From positions 39,062,501-39,126,500 of the forward strand of contig OX419761.1 of assembly GCA_948567375.1 (NCBI GenBank): a stretch of 64,000 bases of DNA, given 5' to 3'. Position 1 is the first letter of the stretch; every line of letters starts with the position of its first letter. Origin of the DNA: Lunularia cruciata (lineage: Eukaryota > Streptophyta > Marchantiopsida > Lunulariales > Lunulariaceae). The notes beneath the pieces are model-generated. The model did not search any database. It was not told where the DNA came from and worked only from the letters and a program-made list of their open reading frames with translations. The position numbers and the translations under genes were made by a program. This document shows, piece by piece, positions 13,712 through 24,200 of the stretch.

Positions 13712-13863
13712 AAGGCGACTGCGTAGGATAAAAGAAGGATGGGAAGACCCCATTTGTTAAATAATATTAAGAGTGATATGAAAATTTTTATTTTTATTTT
13801 TATTTATTTTTAATATTTTTTAAGGCGACCGAGTAGGAAAAATGAAGGATGGGAAGACCCCAT
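13712..13863 (-). repeat. 42-bp direct repeat flanking the A-rich tail of the retrotransposon
   Basis: Two copies of a 42-bp word (13712-13753 and 13822-13863), starting AAGGCGAC and ending GGGAAGACCCCAT, match at 38 of 42 positions. The 68 bases between them read as an A-rich tail on the minus strand ('aaaaataaataaaaataaaa'). The element's coding region ends 40 bases further on at 13903. The structure suggests two stacked 3' ends of the same element, or a duplicated 3' terminus. Confidence 0.7.
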
Positions 13864-13902
13864 CAAGCCGTGCAAGGGAGAGATAAAAAAGGTAACATGG
13901 GG

Positions 13903-14781
13903 CTAAGCCCCAATAGAGTTTGTATGACAAATCTGCCCTACCGCACCTAAGATATCTGAGCTATGCAAGTCGTACGGTCTACACACAACTAGAGCATCCG
14001 AAGAAATATCACCTAATGTGATTGCTCTCCTATGGATTGCACCAGCCATTGCCCTCTGTAGAGCAATGGACACACGCTGTCTAAAGTAAGCTACAAAGTA
14101 TGAGAGTGAGAGTGGTACCCCCTGATGCCTAACATGATAAGCTCTCGCGCACTCCCTGACAAATGTGTCAAATGCCATGTCCATCGCTCTATATAACTCC
14201 AAGGCTAGAGGAACAAAGAGGTGACCTCGCTGCATGCCCCTATACTTGGAGACCTTGCGACTTGCTGCTGCACTTGCCGCCCATCCAAGGGGATGGGTAA
14301 TTACTCCCCTCAAAACTGTATCCCGTGTAGGGTCTGTGACCACGATATCTGCTACTGTCACCTGATCATCTCGGACCAAGTATAAGTCTGCCCTGACATG
14401 TGTCGTCTGCAACCCATACGAAAGCTCCCTCCAAGCTAAGTATCCACTCTCTTGTGCCATAACAAACACTATGTCTCTAATGGCATCATGTGTAGCTATC
14501 CTCTGTCCTCCAAAAGGACACCGTGTCATGTGGACTGCCGTTGCATCTAGTGTGGAACCACACTCACAAGTGAGTAGTGAAGATGCAGATGGGTGGCAAA
14601 ACCTCATTGCTGTAGAGAAAGTAGCCGGTGCAAGTCGGAAAGCCCTAATGCATGGTCGAGCTAGGATCCACGAGCCTGCACCCTTGCCGGAGCAAGAGTG
14701 TAGACGTGCTCTAGTAGCATGAGGAATGGATGAGTCAACTAAGAGAGAATGTAGCATATGCTCATACTGTTGCTCCATCAA
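13903..14781 (-). pseudogene. Retrotransposon C-terminal zinc knuckle and restriction-like endonuclease
   Basis: This 292-aa open block is the best preserved part of the element. A knuckle of C72, C74, H84 and C88 (CECGS...HMTRCPFGG) precedes HDAIRDIV. The nuclease core RADLYL (130-135) lies about ten residues before ADIVVTDP (144-151). In restriction-like endonucleases of R2-type elements, these acidic residues form the PD-(D/E)XK active site that nicks target DNA. A stop in 'gaggtttatag' just upstream cuts the block off from the rest. The overlapping plus-strand frame at 14471-14722 is a shadow. Confidence 0.75.
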
Positions 14782-14886
14782 GGAAGACTATAAACCTCTA
14801 GTCCAATCTGATGATAGTGAAGCAAACAATGGAAAACCCTCTCGTGCTCGTGGGGATAGACTATCTCTTGTCTGCCGTAATAACAC

Positions 14887-15141
14887 CTAGAGAGAAAAGG
14901 GTCCTCCCTCCACCTCTGTCACATAAGTCTCCAAAATCGGCCTATCAGCAACCACAAAACGAGAGGCAAGTAGGGGTGCCGAGAGAGCACAACTACCCAA
15001 AAACGCTATAGGTGTCATCTCCTCTATAGAAAGCAAGCCAACCCCACCACATGAGATCGGTAGAGCCGTCTGTCTACGTGCCAAATCCCCTGTCACACAC
15101 TCAAAAGTCCCTGGTCCAATAATATCACCAAAGACTCCCAT
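14887..15141 (-). pseudogene. Retrotransposon RT thumb/linker fragment
   Basis: The fragment starts MGVFGDIIGPG. It continues the element between RT and endonuclease, and the preceding sequence (RTVPPSS, FLSRLRAFDRRI) precedes it in the same orientation. It ends at a stop at 14887, and another stop separates it from the C-terminal block at 14781. It has no independent function and is only a piece of the decayed polyprotein. Confidence 0.6.
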
Positions 15142-15216
15142 AATCCTCCTATCAAATGCTCTCAGACGTGATAGGAAGGACGATGAGGGGGGAACTGTAC
15201 GGATGAGGTAGGATGG

Positions 15217-16242
15217 TCAACAAGCAATAATGGAAGAGAGTATACCAAATGCCCCCTGTGAATCTCCTAGTAATGGAAGGTCATCCACACGGAGAACATC
15301 CTCTGCAAGGGTAGCGTCCAAGAAGCGTGTGACAAAATCCTCCGATCCTACTGGCACTCCAAGAACACAAAGTCCATCTGTGGATGTGATACACCCCTCT
15401 GGAAGCTCAAGGTGGAGAGGGATATCTAAAGGGGACCATGCTCTACACTTTGACACCTTGACTCTCAAGCCTACTAGATGTAGCTCGGTAGTCAAGTAGT
15501 CAAAGGCCTGCCTAATCTGATCTATAGGGCCTACGATGTGCATCATCTGCCAAGGAGGGAAATACACAACCTGGCATGGCCAAAGTAGTAGATAAGAGAG
15601 CTCTAAAGTGAGCCATGGCAAATAAGGGCCCCCCCAAAGGATCTCCCTGTCGTGTACCAATAGTTGACTCCAAGACGGTGACTCCCTCCTATGAACCACC
15701 ATGCTGGTAGTAAAGGGAAGTAAGAAAGCCATAAAAAGACCGCGCAAAAGGAATGAGACTCGCCAAGGATCCACTAGCCTCCCTAAGCTTTCTAAAGATA
15801 GATGCACGTGAGACGCTATTAAAAACGTTCTCAACATCCACCTGTAGGACGACCACTCCGGATGGATATCTAGGAGTGCTCTAATGCCTAGAGATATAGC
15901 CTCACATCCTCCAGGTGTAGCTACTCCAAACTGATGTGGACTAAGGTGCTGTCGAAAGTGAGAACGATGCTGAAGGACAATGGTACGACTGACCAAACGC
16001 AAAAAGATCTCTCTAGTAGCAATCGGTCTAATGCTTCTCGTGTCCTTCTCAATCGCGAGAAGTCGACTAGCACCTAAGACCCGACTAGCAGACATAAGAA
16101 TGTCTCCTCTCGCTACTACTGCAGCCACTTGAAACAACTCAATAAAACCACTAGAAGGATCATCTGCCTGGAAGCAATCTCTAAGGTGCTCATAAACCAT
16201 CCCTGACAAGCTTCTTGAGGAAAGGTGAGGGGCACTGCACAA
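15217..16242 (-). pseudogene. Retrotransposon reverse transcriptase, broken
   Basis: The open frame holds RT motifs up to about residue 130 (RPIATREIF at 72-80, HQFGVATPGGCEAI at 103-116). After that the conserved frame jumps. At about 15855 an apparent 1-base deletion moves the family frame (QVDVENVFNSVSR, then IGTRQGDPLGG) into another register. That register meets an in-frame TAG at 15689-15691 and carries the catalytic LADD at 15542-15553. It returns to the first register at HIVGP (about 15540), consistent with a 2-base loss. The long open frame across the middle is therefore partly a chance overlap. The enzyme cannot be functional as written. Confidence 0.8.
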
Positions 16243-16533
16243 TGCTTGTGCAAATAGCGACCTATCAAGACATAAAGGCTGCTCAGGCTAATAATCTAAG
16301 ACCTCTAGTGGTAGTCCCTCTACTGCTATAGGATGGAATGAGCGTAAGGAAGAGATGGTCTCATCAGTAGGACTCGCTATAGACAAAGGGTGTAGCGCTC
16401 GTACTGCTCTACTAAACTCTCCCGCCTGACCCAATGTCCTACATGGTCGTAATTGAGTGGAATCTGTGGTATCCTGTGGCGATGCCTGTCTCCTAAATTG
16501 TGTAGCCATAATAGACTCCTCTTGAAGCGTTGC

Positions 16534-17055
16534 CTAATCCCCCGCTCGGAATCGACAAAATCTAGCCGCCACCTCTCTGTGCCCCGCGCGTCCCCCTCTA
16601 GCATAACAAAGACACCATCGAGGGAGTAGGAGGAATAAGAACCACGCCAACTCATCCAAGGGATCACGTGCCAAACGATCCAGTGGTAGGCGAAAAGCTT
16701 GTCTAGCCTCATCATGGAGTGTGCGTGGCAGCCTATGGAATAGACGTGGACATGGAAAACTAGTCTCAAATAACCCCAAAATGCAACCCGCCTGAGAAGC
16801 TAACCACTCCCACGACTCGATCGGTATCCTTGGAGCGATCAACAAAGGTATAGAAGAAGCGTGCATAATCCCGAGTGTCACTGCAATCGATGTGGTCGCT
16901 CGTCTCACGTGAGCATCCCAAGTGGTCCAATCATAGTCCTTGTGCATCCTTCCCACATGGGTCTTTACCCCTTGCGAGGTAAAGCGTCGGTGACACACCG
17001 AGCATGGTGTATCCCGACCCGCTCTAAGCGACCCCACATGGGAAGGTGTAGCCAT
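16534..17055 (-). pseudogene. Retrotransposon N-terminal zinc-finger region
   Basis: From the ATG at 17055 the frame encodes MATPSHVGSLRAG followed by a C2H2 finger (C18, C21, H33, H38). In R2-like elements such fingers bind target DNA. The frame ends at 16534. Downstream homologous-looking sequence continues in other frames (16377-16769 and 16288-16509, the latter with a 'GEFSRAVRALHP' motif typical of the linker before RT), so the frame has shifted. The open frame extends upstream to an ATG at 17142, but the 17055 start, just before the finger, fits the family better. Confidence 0.7.
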
Positions 17056-17229
17056 GGTTAGTACAAGAATAATGATAATAACACATGATACTCCTCTCCA
17101 TATCTCCCCATATCTGCAAAACAACAACCCCTCACATCCCAACTCACATAAGAAACAATATCTCCAAACCCTAAAATCTATAAACTCTCGTAACTTTCAA
17201 TTTGCATTTCCAAAATTTTAAAATTAAAT

Positions 17230-17625
17230 TCATATGGAATTTAATCATGAAAACCAAGAGATTAGAAATGAAAATTTCTAACCCATCATTCTCAATGCAT
17301 AATGATCACTCTCAATCCTTAAAAAAACTAAAAATCTTCATAACTTTCTATAATTCACATGGAATTTAATCATGAAAACCAAGAGATTAGAAATGAAGAT
17401 TTCAAACTCATCATTCTCAATGTGTAACGATCACTCTCAACCCTTAAAAAAACTAAAAATCTTCATAATTTTCTATTCCATTCTATTTAGTCTTTTTCAT
17501 GAAAACCAAGAAATTAGAAATGAAAATTTCAAACTCATCATTCTCAATGTGTAATGATCATTCTCAACTCTTAAAAAAAACTAAAAATCTTCATAATTTT
17601 CTATTCCATTCTCTATAGTCTTTTT
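17230..17625. repeat. Tandem repeat, about 125-bp unit, three copies, upstream of the retrotransposon
   Basis: The words 'catgaaaaccaagagattag' and 'ctaaaaatcttcataa' recur with spacings of 125 and 127 bp (catgaaaacc at 17246, 17371 and 17498). A fainter fourth copy may lie at 17165-17230. The array sits immediately 5' of the element's first ATG. Tandem promoter-like units are known in 5' UTRs of some LINEs, so it may belong to the element, or it may be an unrelated satellite. Confidence 0.8.
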
Positions 17626-17639
17626 TAATCTAGATACCA

Positions 17640-18288
17640 ATGGAACCAAAATTGAAAAACGAAAAAAATCAACTAATCACTCGATGGTTACCTGCTAGAG
17701 AACACTAAGGAATTATCAAAATTGTCTCACGTCCCTCCCTCTCCTCTCCCGCATCTCCCCCGCGCCCATACCGTAAAGGAAAAGGAAATTTGAGTAATAC
17801 CACCCTGAACGACTCTAATCATATATTACACAACTCATATCTATGGTCATGGAGCGAAGTGGATCCAACGGCAGAGATGGGGAAAGCCGCTCCGTCGAGT
17901 GGGAACTCGAAACGTGGTGCCCCGTTTTGCAACAAGCACGACGACACAACACATTAGTGGGAGACCAAAGAAGGTAAAGGGAAGTCGCAGAAACGCAGAG
18001 GATTGTCCAGGAATTGGAAGAGCGGGGGAAGGGAAGGGAATAGAAGGGAAGCGAATCGATTCGATGAAAGATATGGGACAGGTACCACTGCTGGACGTGG
18101 TGTGTGATGCGGAGGCGGGATCGAAGCTGTGAAGAGTTTGAAACCTGGACGCGAAGGGATTTAGCTCGTACTTGTGCAATGGGAGATGACCAATAGGTGG
18201 AAAGAGTGAGGGGTTTGAGAAGGAGAAGGAGTTGTGGAAAAGGTTTAGTTTGTTTGGGGGGTTTGAGTTTGACCGGAGAGCAGTAGCG
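17640..18288 (+). promoter_or_regulatory. Upstream region and 5' UTR of the CCAR1 homologue
   Basis: The 650 bases before the CCAR1 ATG change from AT-rich repeat to a GC-richer, purine-rich sequence with a C-rich patch ('ctcccccgcgcccat') near 17755. This is the expected place for the promoter and 5' UTR. No TATA box is obvious. The overlapping short ORFs on both strands (17847-18179) have no family resemblance. Confidence 0.4.
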
Positions 18289-21200
18289 ATGGATCAGTGG
18301 ATGCAGCAGAGGGGAGGGGCAGCATCACAGCAAACTGCATTGTCACATCTTTCTCAGCAGCAGCAACAGCCGGTATGATAAATGGTTGGTGGTGGAGACT
18401 TGATTGATTGTTTGTCTCTTGTGTCTTGATTGGGTTCTTTGGAAGCTAGAGTGAAAGGAAGGAAGGTGCCTCGGTGGGGAAATCGGGGTTATAATCTAGT
18501 GCAGAGGTTTTGGAGAGCGGAAGTTGACTGTGATTGAACGATTTCGCGCCAAGATATCAACTGGGAGTCTAGATAATGAAGTTTGGGGGGTCTTGAGAGA
18601 ATGAGGCTCACACGATTGTACATGGGAAGAATAAACTTCTTAGTGCCACTCTGAACGTTCTTGAGTGAGGGGTTTAACTGCACACGGTAGCAATATTGCG
18701 GTCAGGTGCCAAGGTCGGAAGATCAGTGAAGATTGAAGACGTAGTCAGAGATTGGGATAGGTTTAGCATATAATCCGGGTGCCGGGGATTGGCAGTACGA
18801 ATTTCCTAGGAGTCGAATGCCACATTATTACGAGCGCGGCTGGACCTAGTTTCATTTCTTGATCCTTCTTATCCAACTTAACCCATATTCTAGGGTTGCC
18901 ACTTTTTCTCGAAGGTGGTCTCTGTGATTTGTGCGCATGGTCATCAAACTAAACTCAATTCCTAGCTGCAACTAGCAACCACCAACCGTCGTTAGCCCAG
19001 AGGAAATAGCCCTGGTCACATAGCGTCAGAGTAGTCGTTCTTACGCTACTTGCGAATCCAATGTAGGGCCAAGATCTGCTTCTTGATGGGTTGTTGTTTC
19101 CTACGTCGTTAAAGGTATCGTTTTGTCTTGTTTATATCAGAAATAGTGCTAAAGTTTCTGCCTCCTTGTAAATGTGGTGGTTGAGGAGCTTCTCTTTTAT
19201 GTACTTCTTTAACCGTCTGTGGTTGGTTGCGGAGCACATTGGTTCTGGAACGCATCTCTAGTACTTAGATCTGCTGCTCTTACAATTGCCTCGCCAGGGG
19301 ACGCGCAGTTTATGCCATCTCTACCTCCTCAAGCTCTTTGTTGCCCTATATCCCCGCCAAGCTCAAAATTTTCTGTATCAGATGCATCAACCAGATTCAG
19401 TATCGGGGTATGTCTTACAGCTGGGCTATCAGCGTTACCGTTGCTGCCTCACCGCTTTCGCTCAAGGCAGCAACGGAACTGAGTTTTTGACCTCATTTTC
19501 TCTCTGTTTGGCAGCAGCAAGCACATCAGCAAGCCGCCCAATACGTTTATTCATCCAATTCGTACTCGGGCCAGCAGGGAGCTGCCCCATCCTCTGCCGC
19601 CAGTGCTGCATATGTTCAGCAGTCATATACTCAACAAACCTACGGGCAACAAAATTATGGCCAACAGGTATCTATCAAGTCTGAAAAGCTGTTAAGATCA
19701 TAGTTGTGTATGTATGTTGTTTAGGACCTTGTATGTATGCAAAAAGTACATCTGTTTCCACCTGTTTAAACGGAGATGTGCTGGAACAGACCTATCACCA
19801 TAAATATTGCCCTTGCCCTAGTTTGTTGAGTCTCAGATTAAGTTGGTTGGTTTCAATTAATTTTCGAGGTACAGCAGCAACAGCAGCCTGCTGCAGTCGC
19901 AACGGCACAGTATGGTAGCCTGTCAACGTACAGCGTTGTCGGAGGGCCTTCTCAACAACAGTCAGCTCAGCCACAAGCAGTTCCCTGGTCTCAGCAAGCA
20001 TCAGCCCCAACTGCCCAACCTACTGAGCAACAGCAAGGAGCATATGGACGGTCCACTACGGGTGTTGCATCAGCTGCCAGTGGGGGTGGTTCATCTGTTG
20101 GTGCTGGTCAATACGGCGGGCAGTATGGAAGTCTGTATGGAGGTGCTGCACAGAGTAATTCTCAACAGGTACGCTTACTTCCAGACGAGAGTCTTGCCTG
20201 GGATGGTCATCAAGAATGGTTTGGCTCCTTTGTCCAGGACTCCATTAGGGTTGCGACTATTTGCTATTCGGTTACATCAAAGGGGGCATGGTATTGACAA
20301 ACTTGTTTACTTGGCGTTTGATCGATCCTTTTGATTTTTCCTGGTAACCATGAAATAAATAACTGCGACAGGGACAAGATATTGGCGCTAATACAGAAGT
20401 TGTGAATGTATGAACAGCTACTTGGACCTAGTGGTAGAGGTGTAGCGTCACCAGATTTCCAGGGTCAAGGAGCTGCAGGGAGTAGGGGTTCATCAGCGTA
20501 TGGAGCCGCACAAGATAGGGGCATGAATACGGGAGCTTCTTATGTCGTTGGAGGGGCAGCTTCGGTTAGTGCATCCGGAGTGTATGGAGCCGATGCTGCG
20601 AAATATGATGACACTGACAAATACGGCACTGGCGCATCAAGTGCCAGCTACGATGGTAAAGGCGGGGACTACGGAGCCGCGTCATCTCCTTCAACTTACA
20701 CCCAGAAACCAGCTGATCAGTATGGGGCTAATTACAACATTAAGAGCTCAGATTACTCGCAGTCCGATAGAGGTCAGTATGGGCATACTCAGACTGCATA
20801 TGGCCAGGCGGAGTCGCAGGGAGGAGTTGGGACCAGAAGATATCAGGAAACCCATTCAGCTATGGCAGTCGTTCAAGCTCAGCAAAGACAGGTGTGTACA
20901 CATAGTTTATTGCTCTATTGTTGGCCTTTAGGAGTTGCAAACCTTTTGATTCATGACGGGCTGTGGTTCAAATAGATGTAGGACATGCCGTAAACGGCTC
21001 TTGGGGTTAGGACGTGTATGCTTTCCACATGTCCACGCCATTCACATGATTTGTGCTAATGCCACTGACTGAATGCACTGAGTTGTGAGGTAAGTCTTAC
21101 GGCAGCTTAACCTCGTCGGCAGGTACAGATGGCTCTAAATTCACACCTCCCCATTCACACCACACACCAGTAGAATTGACTTATCATCGACGTTACTCTT

Positions 21201-24200
21201 TATAGCACTAACCCTCGTCGCCAGGTGCAAACTAACAGGAGACCTTGCTCACCACTATATGTGAATGACAGCTGTGAGGGATTTACTTCTCATTCCTTCT
21301 TTACTTTGTGATGTCTTGTCCAGTCCTACATGGGCATAGAACCGTGCTCTAACCAACGTTTCCATATTTATTTGATTAGTATATTTTATAATATTCCATA
21401 TCAATCCTACATGTAAACACTCAACAAGTTCCTCACCCTCATTTACAGCTATGGTATTATGCACTTTATGGCTTTTCGTCTTAGGCCCATCTGGTTTCTA
21501 CCGCTGTCATTGGTGTAGTGCCTAACCTTGGTATGCTGTTTTGTCTTTCATTCCAGCAGCAACAACATCAGCAGCAGGACCGCCAAGATCAGCAGGTATG
21601 ATGAAGATGCGCCTATTTTAAGCTGCCTCACTAGTCTGGATGCAGATGTTGCCTTCATTGCCCATTCATCGAGACCCCCCAATCCGAACAAGATCCAATA
21701 TTATTACCCATTAGGAGATTTTTTGGTCAAAGTACGTCAAAGAATCATGAGAACATCGAAAAGGGCTCCCGTGGGGATATTGAGGATAAAGTAATGCGCT
21801 CACAGAGGTTCCTGCACGATTCCTTGTGCTGGACTAACTTCGTCTTGAATTTTTGGGATTTGTTGATTTATTGGTGGGGTTGGCAACTTGTGGGTGATTT
21901 CTGGTTTCGACTGTTATTCGAAGTGTAAACAACTAAGTAGATTCTGATGGTCAGAACTTCTTCAATGTCTTTGCAGAGTCAGATTCTTCGGCAGCAGCAA
22001 GTTCTCCAGGCTCAACAAGCGCAAGCCAATGCTGCATTGCTGAACAGAGGAGCTGCATCCTCAGTTCTAGATGCTGGTGGAAGGTATGTGCTGACACGGG
22101 GGTGTAGACGTTCTGAAACTTTGGAAACGTCTCGAAATGTAATACCAGATCAGGAGAAGTCATGATGTTCTTAACTTTCTTCTACTTCAGGATAACTAGC
22201 TCCAAGTTGAGAGTCATAATTCTACAAGGATAAACCTAGATATTAGCACACCTTCTAGTGTTCGCAATATGTTATGAGATGATCACGAACCACGAGCCCA
22301 AATCAAGAGTACGGAAGTTTAACTGGTGCCCTTGACATCAGTACATATCATGGTCACAAAGGGCATGAGAAGATGCCGGATCTATGCCTATGACATATAT
22401 GGTAAATCGTCTTCATCAGACTTGACAATGTGTACGCGAAGTGCGCTCACGATGTCTTGTTGTGTAGTGTTTCGAGAAACTGACTTATTGATCGGATCTT
22501 AAATGAATGACCTTTGCAGTGACATTTAATGATTCTTATGTCCTGGCAGGAATCAGGCAGAGTATCTTGCTGCATCTCGGAACGTCCCTGCACGAGTGGC
22601 TGGTGCTCAAGAGTATGGGGCACAAGTGAGGGGTTTATTGGGACAGACCTACAGGTCGGAAACGGACCCAGGATTGCTAGTCTCTCAATATGGAGTTGCC
22701 GGAGGGCGATCCACAGGTAATGCTGGAAACAGCACTGGTTATGGTGCACAGCAACAACAGGCTGCCATGTATGGTGGGCTAAATGCTGGAAGAGGGATTC
22801 AAGGTCAGATGTACCCTCACAATCCTCCAGCCGTTGGATATGGGGGCGTCCAGCTACCACCTGGAAGAGAATATAGCGCAGGGCGTGGGACTGGTGGTGG
22901 TGGTTACATTGCTGGTGGGAGTCGTTCAGATCGCCCAAGTATTGGCAGCAGCAGGTTTGAAGAGAGAAGAGATGAGAGGGGACCTCCCAGGCGTGATGCA
23001 TTGAGAGATGACAGGAGAGGAGGCGGTAGAGACAGGGACCGAGATCGAGCAAGAGGAGGAAATAGAGACAGGGAACGGGATAGGGACAGGGAACGTCGAG
23101 AAGAACAGCGCAAGAGAGAACGTAGCCCTATCAGACCTGTCAGAGATCACAAGGAACTTCCGCCGAGCAAGAGAGATGACAGAAGCAGTCGGAAGGAGTC
23201 CCCACGGCGGGATCAACCTCATCGGTATGCAGTATTTACTTAAAAGAAGAAATACGATTCATGTAAAATGTTACCAGGAAAGTTGTCTCATGAGAGCTCT
23301 TGAGCTAGTTCTCCAGTGCACTTGTTTTGTATATACAACTTTTGGAAGTCTACTAGGTAGATTCAAACTTTATAAGTAAGGTTTATTGTTTTTTCTTAGT
23401 CATCACAAACACTCGGCGTAAGCCATTGCTTCGCACTATGCCTTCAAATAAAATTCTGTATTCCATTATACAAATATGCCTTCCTGAAACATTTTGCAGG
23501 GCTACATCACCATCAAAAGAGAAAAGGAGGGAGTACCTCTGTAAGGTCCGTTTCAGGAACATTTTTGGACTCTTGTCTCCTGTGTCCAACTTGTCTGTGA
23601 TGGTCTATAGGTGTATTTTGGAAAGTAAAGGCATCGTTTTGCTTCTAGCGTTTCCTGCACTTTGCCCGGTTTTCCTGGTCTTCCGCGGTTCCCCTTAAAC
23701 TGGTGTTTTAAGCATCGCGTTCTTGTCTTGCTTAAAGACGGAACTGGCTTGACTGGGTCTACATGTGGTCGCATCCGGATGTATACTTGCCTGATGCACT
23801 CCGCACATGCGCGTTGTTTCTTTTGTGTCTGACTAGAAGGGTCGGGTTCTGTAATCAGTAGTTATGGACCTCGCTTTAATTAGGGCCGTGTGTTACATGT
23901 CAACCTGGCTTTTTCTTTCTTGCATATAACTTTCCTTCTTTAGGTTTGTCTTATTGTTTCCGCTTCTTGTTTTTCTCCTCATCAAATCGGACCAGTGTTT
24001 GAGATAACGATCTTTTGTATGTCATAACTTTTCTTTGTTCTTTATTCGGGAAGTGAACATATTATCGAATTGACACATGCCCCATCGTTGTCTTAGCAGG
24101 TTGAGCCGTACATCTTTGGAGAGGTCGAGAGAGACTACACCTCTCTTTGCAAGCGGTATTCAAAGCTGTTCGTAGTTCCTGAATTTGCGAAGGTAAGATT

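Larger units (their letters stand above)
13903..17055 (-). mobile_element. Decayed non-LTR retrotransposon, ZnF-RT-RLE type
   Basis: This is a minus-strand element related to the R2/Utopia-like non-LTR retrotransposons, which use a PD-(D/E)XK restriction-like endonuclease instead of an APE nuclease. Read 5' to 3' on the minus strand it has an N-terminal C2H2 finger (CX2CX11HX4H, residues 18-38 from the ATG at 17055), a reverse transcriptase with RPIA, GVATPGG, QGDPLGG and LADD motifs, and a C-terminal Cys/His knuckle plus RADLYL...ADIVVTDP nuclease. GC content is clearly above the flanks. The reading frame is broken several times, so this copy is dead. It lies about 1.2 kb from, and divergent to, CCAR1. 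Confidence 0.85.

Noticed and set aside
14471-15499. Plus-strand ORFs over the retrotransposon
   Set aside because: They are antisense shadows of the RT and endonuclease frames.
19219-19514. Possible extra CCAR1 exon with YQMHQPDSVSG before a GTATGT donor
   Set aside because: Exon 1 and the exon at 19515 already join in phase with matching Q-rich sequence; no acceptor gave an in-phase, family-like exon here. It remains possible but unsupported.
22447-23222. Minus-strand ORFs of up to 201 aa over CCAR1 exon 7
   Set aside because: They are antisense shadows of a well-supported exon with low-complexity RD/RE codons.
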